6,219 nt of DNA from Flavobacteriales bacterium (GCA_018695965.1 JABHQB010000136.1:1-6219), one strand, 5' to 3'; counted from the first letter of the stretch, positions 1-6,113 are shown. The notes: generated by a model from the sequence alone, not told the origin. Numbers and translations: made by a program.

Positions 1-1086
1 AAAATAACTGAAATTTGATGTTGCTTCTAGTGTTCTAGTTTCAGTTAAGCCTTGAGTTATACCATAAACATTACCTGAAAGCAGAGGTTGATACGCCAGT
101 GTATCTCCATTATTATCTAAGAGAACTAAACCACAGTAATCAAAAGTATAATTAGTGAAATAGTTAGGTATTACCTCAAAATCAATAGTTTTTGGATTAG
201 AAAATGTATCTATTGATAGTAAATTAATTTCAACAGAATCGCAATATGGAGAAGTAGCTGATGGGCAATAATTTCCATCAGGAGCTAATAATGGAAGTTT
301 GTAGGTAGGGTCAGTTATTAAAGCGTACATCAACACATCCATAGATTGCAAAAGAGTTGCATTATAAGCTTCCCATTCGTTTGCAATCCCTGCAGCAGTT
401 TGTGGGTCATCCAGAATTCCCATATAACTTACAATTGCCCAATACATATATTCAATTGCCATACATTCATAATCGCAAGTATAATCATCATAATGGTACC
501 AAGCAGAAACAGGATAAGGGTTTGGAATGCTAGTAAATTGACCCCCTCTTGCTACATCCATAGCATCCGACATTAAAGAAGAGTTAGGTTGCATGCTAAA
601 TGCGGCAGGATATACATTAGTATGTCCAACATGGTTTATTGTATGGATAACTTCTTCTACAGTTGCATCATTTCCCCAATGTCCTGTTTGTGATGGGTCT
701 ATCTCATCATTGAAAAGCACTGCACTTACTCCATTACCATAATAATTATTAGCAAAGGTATTCATTGTAGAGTTTCCATCTTGAAAGAATATAGGCATTA
801 GCGCATTTTCACTTATAAGTTGCGCTTCAATTAAAGGATCGTCCACTATTCCATCTTCATTGTTGTCCAAAAGTTCAGCTGCAACAGCTGCTACGTGTAA
901 TACTTTTGCATCTGATATTGTGCTTTCTGCATAAATACTGAAACAACCTAATACATCCACATACTTTGTAAAAGGAGCAAGAGCTGGGTCATTTGAATTT
1001 GGGTTAGGGTCAATTGTAAAACAAACTATGTTTTGGGCAATTCCTAAAAATGGAATAGAGAATAAAAGAACTAATATTTTTTTCAT
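1..1086 (-). CDS. Secreted protein of unknown function, possible metal-binding HxxxH site; 3' end outside window
   Basis: The frame is open from an ATG at 1086-1084 to the window edge, giving 362 residues with no stop; the C-terminus is missing. The N-terminus MKKILVLLFSIPFLGIAQ is a typical Bacteroidota signal peptide (two lysines, a hydrophobic core, cleavage probably before or at Gln18), so the product should be exported. Residues 74-83 (DNNEDGIVDD) form an Asp-rich loop like a calcium-binding EF-hand or dockerin loop. Residues 144-155 read EEVIHTINHVGH: His148 and His152 have HxxxH spacing as in zinc peptidases, with acidic residues 144/145 before them and His155 after, but the catalytic Glu of HExxH is Thr149. 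A second acidic/aromatic helix, CDYECMAIEYMYW (204-216), offers Glu212 as another possible ligand. From about residue 283 the sequence looks like a beta-rich domain. Seven cysteines follow the signal peptide (22, 48, 204, 208, 274, 282, 318), so disulfides are possible. I do not recognise a named family. A C-terminal type IX secretion signal would lie outside the window. The coding call is firm; the metal site is inference. Confidence 0.85.
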   Translation of the reverse strand, partial: MKKILVLLFSIPFLGIAQNIVCFTIDPNPNSNDPALAPFTKYVDVLGCFSIYAESTISDAKVLHVAAVAAELLDNNEDGIVDDPLIEAQLISENALMPIFFQDGNSTMNTFANNYYGNGVSAVLFNDEIDPSQTGHWGNDATVEEVIHTINHVGHTNVYPAAFSMQPNSSLMSDAMDVARGGQFTSIPNPYPVSAWYHYDDYTCDYECMAIEYMYWAIVSYMGILDDPQTAAGIANEWEAYNATLLQSMDVLMYALITDPTYKLPLLAPDGNYCPSATSPYCDSVEINLLSIDTFSNPKTIDFEVIPNYFTNYTFDYCGLVLLDNNGDTLAYQPLLSGNVYGITQGLTETRTLEATSNFSYF

Positions 1087-1111
1087 CTTATAGATAGCTT
1101 TCGAATTGAGA

Positions 1112-1119
1112 CAAATATA
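1112..1119 (-). promoter_or_regulatory. Candidate -7 promoter element of the secreted-protein gene
   Basis: Read on the minus strand this is TATATTTG, an exact match to the Bacteroidota sigma-ABfr -7 consensus TAnnTTTG. It ends 25 bases before the ATG at 1086, which would give a 5' leader of about 20 bases. No TTG -33 element is visible at the usual spacing, so the call rests on the -7 box and its position alone. Confidence 0.4.
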
Positions 1120-1134
1120 AGAAAATTCTTATTG

Positions 1135-1142
1135 TATATTTG
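1135..1142 (+). promoter_or_regulatory. Candidate -7 promoter element of rsgA-dtd
   Basis: TATATTTG matches TAnnTTTG exactly and lies only four bases before the GTG at 1147. If it is used, transcription would start at about 1146-1149, so the message would have essentially no leader and translation could not begin at the upstream TTG at 1132. The nearest TTG upstream (1106-1108) is 26 bases away, longer than the usual spacer. The box is the mirror image of the minus-strand box at 1112-1119. Confidence 0.35.
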
Positions 1143-1146
1143 CCAT

Positions 1147-2073
1147 GTGAAAGGAACTGTAATAAAAACAACAGGAAGTTGGTACTTAGTAAAATCTGAG
1201 AAAGGTGATTTGCTAGAATGCCGCCTAAAAGGAAAGTTTCGAATAAAAGGAATTAAAAGCACTAATCCTATTGTGGTAGGAGACGAGGTTGTTTTGGAAA
1301 AATCAGATGATTCCTACATGATTATAAAGTTGATAGACAGAAAGAATTTTATTGTTCGAAAATCAGTAAATTTATCAAAACAAACTCATCTTATTGCTTC
1401 TAATATAGATCAGGCAATACTGATGATAACTTTGTTGAATCCTATAACTACCACAACTTTTATTGATCGGTTTTTGGTTTCTGCAAATGCTTTTGGTGTT
1501 GAGGTTGTATTACTTTTTAATAAAACAGATTTGTATAACAACGAGAATAAAGATAATCATAAAGAACTAATTAAGGTTTATAAGAAAATAGGATACAAAA
1601 CCATCTCTCTTTCTGTTTTAGAAGATGATTTGTCCAATGTAAAAGAAGTGATGAGAGGAAAAGTAAATTTAATTTCTGGTCATTCCGGAGTTGGTAAATC
1701 TACCTTGATAAATAAGTTGCAACCAGATCTTCATATTAACACAAAAAAAGTTTCGGAAAGTTATAATCAAGGTCAACATACCACAACTTTTTCGGAGCTT
1801 CATGAGTTAGATTTTGGATCCTCAATAATTGATACACCAGGAATAAAAGGTTTTGGTTTGGTGGAGATTGATAAAAATGAAATTACAAATTTATTCCCAG
1901 AGTTTTTTGCTTTAAAAAGCAAATGCAAGTTCCATAATTGCATTCATCTTAATGAACCAAACTGCAAAGTGAAAGATGCAGTTGTAAAAAATGAAATAGC
2001 AGAAAGTAGATACTTTAGCTATTTAGGAATGATAGAGGAAGAGGAGGAAAATTATAGATTAAACGATTACTAA
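1147..2073 (+). CDS. rsgA: Small-subunit ribosome biogenesis GTPase RsgA
   Basis: RsgA (YjeQ/YloQ) is a cytoplasmic GTPase that binds the 30S subunit late in assembly and helps release maturation factors. From the GTG at 1147 the product is 308 residues, a usual length. An N-terminal OB-fold region (KGTVIKTTGSWYLV onward) is followed by a circularly permuted GTPase domain: the G4 motif NKTD (125-128) comes before the P-loop GHSGVGKST (178-186), then the switch TTT (212-214) and G3 DTPG (229-232). A C-terminal zinc knuckle has Cys260, Cys265, His267 and Cys273. The permuted G4-G1-G3 order with this knuckle is diagnostic. A longer reading from TTG at 1132 would add five residues (MYICH); I prefer GTG because homologues begin with M-K-G and because the TAnnTTTG box covers the codons between. 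The stop TAA shares its last base with the dtd start codon, so translation of the pair is probably coupled. Confidence 0.95.
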   Translation: MKGTVIKTTGSWYLVKSEKGDLLECRLKGKFRIKGIKSTNPIVVGDEVVLEKSDDSYMIIKLIDRKNFIVRKSVNLSKQTHLIASNIDQAILMITLLNPITTTTFIDRFLVSANAFGVEVVLLFNKTDLYNNENKDNHKELIKVYKKIGYKTISLSVLEDDLSNVKEVMRGKVNLISGHSGVGKSTLINKLQPDLHINTKKVSESYNQGQHTTTFSELHELDFGSSIIDTPGIKGFGLVEIDKNEITNLFPEFFALKSKCKFHNCIHLNEPNCKVKDAVVKNEIAESRYFSYLGMIEEEEENYRLNDY

Positions 2074-2525
2074 TGAGAGCAGTTATTCAGAGGGTAAGTC
2101 AGGCGTCAGTTAGTATTGATGAAAAAAAAGTTGCTTCAATAAATGAGGGAATTTTAGTTCTTTTAGGAATTGAAACTCAAGATACAAAAGAAGACTCGGA
2201 GTGGCTTTCAAATAAAATTTCGTCATTGAGAATTTTCTCAGATAAAGATGAGAAAATGAATAAATCCGTTACAGAAGTTAATGGAGAGGTTATTGTGGTA
2301 AGTCAGTTTACACTACATGCAAAAACAAAGAAAGGAAACCGACCATCATATATAAAATCTTCCAGACCAGAACATGCTATGCCCTTGTATGAACAATTTA
2401 AAAAAGATTTGTCTGATGTAATAGGAAAAGAAGTTCAGTCTGGAGAGTTTGCTGCAGATATGAAAGTTTCTTTAACCAATGATGGACCTGTCACTATAAT
2501 TATTGACACAAAAAATAAAGAATAA
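2073..2525 (+). CDS. dtd: D-aminoacyl-tRNA deacylase (DTD)
   Basis: DTD hydrolyses D-amino acids (and glycine mischarged on tRNA-Ala) from tRNA in the cytoplasm, acting as a chiral proofreading step before translation. At 150 residues it has the standard full length. It begins with the family hallmark MRAVIQRVSQASVSI, has the conserved SQFTL motif at 77-81 followed by a lysine/arginine-rich KKGNRPS stretch, and ends with NDGPVT at 136-141, which contains the Gly138-Pro139 pair that forms the cross-subunit Gly-cisPro selectivity motif of the homodimer. The ATG overlaps the rsgA stop by one base (TAATG), so the two are almost certainly one transcript. No separate promoter is seen. The stop codon abuts the stop codon of the opposite-strand gene. 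Confidence 0.96.
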   Translation: MRAVIQRVSQASVSIDEKKVASINEGILVLLGIETQDTKEDSEWLSNKISSLRIFSDKDEKMNKSVTEVNGEVIVVSQFTLHAKTKKGNRPSYIKSSRPEHAMPLYEQFKKDLSDVIGKEVQSGEFAADMKVSLTNDGPVTIIIDTKNKE

Positions 2526-2534
2526 TTATTTTTT
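2510..2534. terminator. Possible bidirectional terminator between convergent dtd and the YiiX-like gene
   Basis: A perfect 9-bp inverted repeat, AAAAAATAA (2510-2518) and TTATTTTTT (2526-2534), has a 7-base loop that holds the dtd stop codon; the opposite gene's stop codon lies in the right arm. Each strand would give an A-rich arm, a loop and a run of six U. The stem contains no G or C, so it would be weak. I call it only because of its position between two convergent genes and its symmetry. Confidence 0.3.
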
Positions 2535-3227
2535 CATTCCGTCAGGAATTCCATAGAAATGTATTATTTCTATCTTTTCAGAAAGTGACATAATTCCAGG
2601 ATTTATCCCTAGTTTATTTTGAGGAATTTCAACTCCTAAATCTGAGTAATACTCTTTCCATGTTTCTAAAGTGTCCTTGGTCTCGGGATGAAGAAAGGTC
2701 ATAGGTTGTAATTGAAAAATAGAATCTTTTGAGAAAGCTTCATATATTAGTTCCGAGCAGTAATATTTGTCATTATTTATTAAAAACACATCATCATACT
2801 CTTTGTTTAATTGGGATTTTGAAAATGACACGGCATTTGCAATAGAATAAGAAAAATCCTTAGTCAATCTTCCAACAATAACTTTCGGATCTCCATTTTG
2901 ATCAAAAGAACGATTTAAGAAATCATCCATCTTTGTTAATATTACTTTTGGAGGAATTGATTCCAGAACTTTTAATGTATCATTATCAGAAACTATTAAT
3001 CCGATATGCGAAAAATTTGCTCCATTATATCCTGGAGTTACCAATTCGATTGCATCACAAAGAGGAGAAGAGTCTAAATCTTGAAAAAGAATATCACCTA
3101 CTTCAAGTTGAAATGCCGAATCTAAAAGAATATCACCTACTTCAAGTTGTAATTTAGAATTTTCTTTAGTAGTATTATTTCCGCAAGCAATAGAAAAGCA
3201 ACTAAGTAATATAACCCAATCTTTCAT
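2526..3227 (-). CDS. Putative lipoprotein, permuted papain-like cysteine hydrolase (YiiX/YebB, peptidase C92 type)
   Basis: The 233-residue product starts MKDWVILLSCFSIAC, a short hydrophobic leader followed by a plausible lipobox with Cys15 as the lipidated residue, so it probably sits in the membrane facing the periplasm or outside. The rest matches the YiiX-like permuted NlpC/P60 pattern: an early GDILF motif (44-48), a catalytic-type His in NFSHIGLIV (His74), Glu89 at the end of the next strand, and the Cys nucleophile in KYYCSELIYEAF (Cys157). In this family His precedes Cys, the reverse of classical NlpC/P60, and the known or proposed activities are hydrolysis of amide or ester bonds in peptides, cell wall or lipids; the substrate here is unknown. 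Residues 27-34 and 40-47 are identical (QLEVGDIL), a tandem duplication of the start of the fold. The start is the ATG at 3227; a TAnnTTTG box lies four bases upstream. It follows atpC on the same strand but behind a strong terminator, so it is probably a separate unit. Confidence 0.82.
   Translation of the reverse strand: MKDWVILLSCFSIACGNNTTKENSKLQLEVGDILLDSAFQLEVGDILFQDLDSSPLCDAIELVTPGYNGANFSHIGLIVSDNDTLKVLESIPPKVILTKMDDFLNRSFDQNGDPKVIVGRLTKDFSYSIANAVSFSKSQLNKEYDDVFLINNDKYYCSELIYEAFSKDSIFQLQPMTFLHPETKDTLETWKEYYSDLGVEIPQNKLGINPGIMSLSEKIEIIHFYGIPDGMKK
3085..3149. repeat. Perfect 26-bp direct repeat with 39-bp period inside the YiiX-like gene
   Basis: Positions 3085-3110 and 3124-3149 are identical over 26 bases (beginning AAAAGAATATC and ending TTCAAGTTG), offset by 39 bp. 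Because 39 is a multiple of three the frame is kept, and the protein repeats QLEVGDIL 13 residues apart. The bases between the copies are not repeated. The absence of any synonymous difference suggests a recent duplication or ongoing slippage. Confidence 0.95.
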
Positions 3228-3231
3228 TCTT

Positions 3232-3239
3232 CAAACATA
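3232..3239 (-). promoter_or_regulatory. Candidate -7 promoter element of the YiiX-like lipoprotein gene
   Basis: On the minus strand this reads TATGTTTG, an exact TAnnTTTG match, four bases before the ATG at 3227. Its first T belongs to the U-tract of the atpDC terminator. Use of this box would give a leaderless or nearly leaderless message. No -33 TTG is visible at the expected distance, where the terminator stem lies. Confidence 0.33.
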
Positions 3240-3267
3240 AAAAAAGAGGACCGATTAAGGTCCTCTT
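3239..3267 (-). terminator. Intrinsic terminator of atpD-atpC
   Basis: Read on the minus strand, AAGAGGACC (3267-3259), loop TTAATC, then GGTCCTCTT (3252-3244) form a perfect 9-bp stem with five G-C pairs, followed directly by a run of U that reaches 3239. It begins 22 bases after the atpC stop codon. This is a textbook Rho-independent terminator for the minus-strand ATP synthase genes. Confidence 0.9.
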
Positions 3268-3289
3268 CTATAATTTTATTTAACAACAT

Positions 3290-3526
3290 TTAGTCAGCTA
3301 AAACAATAATTTTATTGTTTTGCATTTCAATCACACCTCCGTTAATGTCAAAGTTCTTACTTTCATTATTATTATCAATGACAACAATAGAACCCTTTGT
3401 AAGTGTAGAGATAATAGGAGCGTGATTATTTAGAACTCCAAATTCACCATCTGTACCAGGAAATTTAACAGAAGTAACTTCTCCTTCAAATAGTTTGTTT
3501 TCTGGTGTAATTATTTCTAATAACAT
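3290..3526 (-). CDS. atpC: F1Fo ATP synthase epsilon subunit, short single-domain form
   Basis: Epsilon is part of the central rotor stalk of F1, linking gamma to the c-ring on the cytoplasmic side of the membrane. The 78-residue product begins MLLEIITPENKLFEGEVTSV and carries the conserved core GEFGVLNNHAP (27-37) of the N-terminal beta-sandwich. It ends at VLAD, where that domain ends, so the C-terminal helical hairpin found in longer epsilons (E. coli has about 139 residues) is absent. In other bacteria that hairpin inhibits ATP hydrolysis, so this rotor should lack that brake. Short epsilons are, to my knowledge, usual in Bacteroidota, so I do not read this as truncation. The ATG at 3526 is six bases after the atpD stop, and the stop is followed by the terminator at 3239-3267. 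Confidence 0.94.
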   Translation of the reverse strand: MLLEIITPENKLFEGEVTSVKFPGTDGEFGVLNNHAPIISTLTKGSIVVIDNNNESKNFDINGGVIEMQNNKIIVLAD

Positions 3527-3532
3527 AATTTC

Positions 3533-5041
3533 TTATTTAGCGTCTGCTAACATTTTTTCTCCTTTTTCAATTGCCTCTTCAATAGAACCAACAAGGTTAA
3601 ATGCAGCTTCAGGATATTGGTCAACTTTTCCATCCATAATCATGTTGAATCCTTTAATAGTATCCTGAATATCTACAAGTACTCCTTTAAGCCCAGTAAA
3701 TTGTTCAGCAACATGGAAAGGTTGTGATAAGAATCTTTGTACTCTTCTTGCTCTATGTACTGCTAATTTATCTTCTTCAGATAATTCGTCCATACCAAGA
3801 ATAGCAATAATATCTTGTAGTTCTTTGTATCTCTGAAGAATCTCTTTTACTTTCTGAGCACAATCGTAATGTTCTTCACCAACTACATCAGGAGTAAGAA
3901 TTCTTGAAGTTGAATCTAATGGATCTACCGCAGGATAAATACCTAACTCAGCAATTTTTCTTGAAAGTACTGTTGTAGCATCAAGGTGAGCAAATGTTGT
4001 AGCAGGTGCAGGGTCAGTTAAATCATCTGCAGGTACATATACTGCTTGCACAGAAGTAATAGAACCATTTTTAGTAGAAGTAATTCTTTCTTGCATAGTT
4101 CCCATCTCTGTTGCTAATGTTGGTTGGTATCCTACAGCTGAAGGCATTCTTCCTAATAGTGCAGACACCTCAGAACCTGCTTGTGTAAAACGGAAAATAT
4201 TATCTACAAAGAATAATACATCTTTTCCTTTCCCTTCTCCATCACCATCTCTAAAGTACTCAGCAATTGCTAATCCAGAAAGTGCAACTCTTGCTCTTGC
4301 CCCTGGAGGCTCGTTCATTTGTCCGAACACAAATGTTGCTTTTGACTCTCCCATTTTTGAGTGGTCAACTTTTGATAAATCCCATCCTCCTGCTTCCATT
4401 GATTGGTTAAAATCTTCACCATAATTGATAATTCCTGATTCTAACATCTCTCTTAAAAGATCGTTTCCTTCTCTAGTTCTTTCACCAACTCCGGCGAATA
4501 CTGAAAGTCCACCATGTCCTTTAGCGATATTGTTAATTAATTCCTGAATAAGTACAGTTTTACCTACACCAGCTCCACCAAATAATCCAATTTTACCACC
4601 CTTTGCATACGGCTCAATAAGATCAATTACTTTAATTCCAGTAAATAATACTTCAGTAGCTGTAGATAAATCTTCAAACTTAGGAGCATCTCTGTGAATT
4701 GGAAGTCCAGAAGTCTTGTCCAAATCTTCCATTCCATCAATAGCGTCTCCAATTACGTTAAATACCCGACCTTTAATATGTTCTCCGGCAGGCATTTTTA
4801 TTGGAGCCCCAGTTGCAATAACTTCAGTACCTCTGCTGACGCCATCTGTTGTTTCCATTGAGATAGTTCTTACAGTATCTTCACCAATGTGTTGTTGGCA
4901 TTCTAAAATTAATTTACTTCCATTTTCTCTAGTAATTTCTAAAGAATCGTAAATATGTGGAAGTTCTGTTGAATCATCTTCAAATATTACATCCACTACA
5001 GGTCCAATAATTTGAGAAACTTTACCAATGTTTTGTGACAT
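3533..5041 (-). CDS. atpD: F1Fo ATP synthase beta subunit
   Basis: Beta carries the catalytic sites of F1, making ATP from ADP and phosphate at the cytoplasmic face of the inner membrane in the alpha3beta3 ring. The product has 502 residues. The N-terminal beta-barrel (about 1-85) is followed by the nucleotide-binding domain with Walker A GGAGVGKT (155-162; Lys161, Thr162), the catalytic glutamate in GERTREG (Glu187), QMNEPPGAR, Walker B aspartate Asp280 in VLFFVDN, and the signature LLGRMPSAVGYQPTLATEMG (296-315). The C-terminal helical domain contains the DELSEED loop (418-424) that transmits torque to gamma. It is longer than E. coli beta (460): about 27 extra residues lie between GND (192-194) and GQMNEPPG (240 onward), and about five in the GDGEGKGK loop (265-272). 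The ATG at 5041 gives the standard start. atpC follows after six bases. The remaining F1 and Fo genes are not adjacent, as is usual in Flavobacteriia. Confidence 0.98.
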   Translation of the reverse strand: MSQNIGKVSQIIGPVVDVIFEDDSTELPHIYDSLEITRENGSKLILECQQHIGEDTVRTISMETTDGVSRGTEVIATGAPIKMPAGEHIKGRVFNVIGDAIDGMEDLDKTSGLPIHRDAPKFEDLSTATEVLFTGIKVIDLIEPYAKGGKIGLFGGAGVGKTVLIQELINNIAKGHGGLSVFAGVGERTREGNDLLREMLESGIINYGEDFNQSMEAGGWDLSKVDHSKMGESKATFVFGQMNEPPGARARVALSGLAIAEYFRDGDGEGKGKDVLFFVDNIFRFTQAGSEVSALLGRMPSAVGYQPTLATEMGTMQERITSTKNGSITSVQAVYVPADDLTDPAPATTFAHLDATTVLSRKIAELGIYPAVDPLDSTSRILTPDVVGEEHYDCAQKVKEILQRYKELQDIIAILGMDELSEEDKLAVHRARRVQRFLSQPFHVAEQFTGLKGVLVDIQDTIKGFNMIMDGKVDQYPEAAFNLVGSIEEAIEKGEKMLADAK

Positions 5042-5087
5042 ATTTTTTGTTTTATTTAGATTAAAATAAATCGTTAATTTTCGACAG

Positions 5088-5095
5088 CAAATTTA
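5088..5095 (-). promoter_or_regulatory. Candidate -7 promoter element of atpD-atpC
   Basis: The minus strand reads TAAATTTG, an exact TAnnTTTG match, 46 bases before the atpD ATG. Transcription would start around 5081-5084, leaving a leader of about 40 A/T-rich bases without a Shine-Dalgarno sequence. A matching TTG at -33 is not evident. Confidence 0.4.
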
Positions 5096-5144
5096 CATTT
5101 TTTTATTTGTTTGATTATATAAAGTATGTAAATAAATTTATGTT

Positions 5145-5152
5145 TAATTTTG
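5145..5152 (+). promoter_or_regulatory. Candidate -7 promoter element of ribF
   Basis: TAATTTTG matches TAnnTTTG, with its last base 34 bases before the GTG at 5187. The predicted leader is about 30 bases and too short for an FMN riboswitch; no RFN-like conserved segments are seen in the 145-bp interval. The -33 element is not evident. Confidence 0.35.
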
Positions 5153-5186
5153 AACAGTTTTTTAACAATATAAATAAGAGAAATTT

Positions 5187-6113
5187 GTGAAGATTTATAA
5201 TTCTATTGAGGAGTTTTCTCCTGAATTTAACGTAGCTTTAACCTTAGGAACTTTTGATGGCGTTCATATTGGTCATCAATCTATATTAAAGCAGCTTAAC
5301 CAAGATGCAAAAAAGATAGGTGGAGAAAGCGTTCTTTTAACATTTTATCCTCACCCACGTCATGTATTATTTCCTGACGATCAAAAGTTAAAATTACTTA
5401 CTACAATTGAAGAAAGATCAAAGATGTTGGAAAGTTATGGATTACAACATTTAATAGTACAAGAATTTACCCCTGCATTTTCTAGAATAAAAGCTGTGAA
5501 TTTTGTAAGAGATGTATTGGTAAATAAACTAAAAGTTAAAAAACTGATTATTGGGTATGATCATCATTTTGGAAGAAATAGAGAAGGTAATTTTGAAGAT
5601 CTTCTAAAATTATCAGATTTGTATTCATATAGTATAGAAAAAATAGAGCCTCAAAGATTTAAAGATATATCAGTTAGTTCATCAAAAATCAGGAAACTAA
5701 TAATAAACAATGAAATTGAAGAAGCTACTGATTATTTGGGTCATAGTTTTTGTTTGAAGGGAAAAGTTGTAAAAGGAAAACAAAATGGCAGTAAAATAGG
5801 ATTCCCTACTGCTAATATTCAGATAGAGAATAAATGGAAACTAATTCCAAATGATGGTGTTTACGCAGTAATGGTTACACATAATACTGTAAAATATTCA
5901 GCTATGATGAATATTGGTTGCAATCCGACATTTGATTCAAAACAAAGAACCTTAGAAGTTCATATTCTAGATTTTAATCAAGATATTTATGGAGACGAAT
6001 TAAGAGTAGAGTTTGTAAAAAGAATTAGAGAAGAAAAGAAATTTCACTCAGAACAGGAATTGAAAGACACCTTAAGAATAGACGAAAATAAAGTTAGAAA
6101 TTTATTAAAATAA
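5187..6113 (+). CDS. ribF: Bifunctional riboflavin kinase / FAD synthetase
   Basis: RibF phosphorylates riboflavin to FMN with ATP and then adenylylates FMN to FAD in the cytoplasm. The 308-residue product has both modules. The N-terminal nucleotidyltransferase part shows LTLGTFDGVHIGH (18-30, the HxGH-type nucleotide site), TFYPHPRHVLFP (52-63), IIGYDHHFGRNREG (121-134) and VSSSKIR (163-169). The C-terminal flavokinase part shows GKVVKGKQNGSKIGFPTANI (192-211, metal/ATP-binding region around Thr208-Asn210), DGVYAV, NIGCNPTF (242-249) and LEVHILDFNQDIYG, with Glu257 as the likely catalytic base. The GTG start is forced: an in-frame TAA at 5175-5177 lies three codons upstream and no ATG or TTG intervenes. 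Only a weak AAGAG (5176-5180) precedes it. The gene is divergent from atpD and its 3' end faces the helicase-like gene across 22 bases; I see no clear terminator there. Confidence 0.96.
   Translation: MKIYNSIEEFSPEFNVALTLGTFDGVHIGHQSILKQLNQDAKKIGGESVLLTFYPHPRHVLFPDDQKLKLLTTIEERSKMLESYGLQHLIVQEFTPAFSRIKAVNFVRDVLVNKLKVKKLIIGYDHHFGRNREGNFEDLLKLSDLYSYSIEKIEPQRFKDISVSSSKIRKLIINNEIEEATDYLGHSFCLKGKVVKGKQNGSKIGFPTANIQIENKWKLIPNDGVYAVMVTHNTVKYSAMMNIGCNPTFDSKQRTLEVHILDFNQDIYGDELRVEFVKRIREEKKFHSEQELKDTLRIDENKVRNLLK

Noticed and set aside
346..576. Plus-strand open frame of 76 codons
   Set aside because: It lies entirely inside the minus-strand secreted-protein frame, which has a signal peptide and coherent sequence. 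The plus-strand product is Ser/Ile/Cys-rich with no motif.
1..1086. Active HExxH zinc metalloprotease
   Set aside because: The motif is HTINH, without the catalytic glutamate, so I report only a possible metal site and assign no enzymatic function.
1087..1146. Transposon end or attachment site suggested by the inverted repeats
   Set aside because: There is no transposase or integrase in the window and no flanking target duplication. The repeats are better explained as divergent promoter boxes.
2933..3157. Plus-strand open frame of 74 codons
   Set aside because: It is antisense to the YiiX-like gene, and its Leu/Glu-rich repetitive product is explained by the direct repeat read from the other strand.
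4716..4952. Plus-strand open frame of 78 codons
   Set aside because: It is antisense to the strongly conserved atpD coding sequence and has no recognisable features of its own.
5042..5186. FMN riboswitch or small RNA upstream of ribF
   Set aside because: The interval is only 145 bp and very A/T-rich. It lacks the G/C-rich conserved segments of the RFN element and shows no stable hairpin by eye; only two -7-like boxes are supported.
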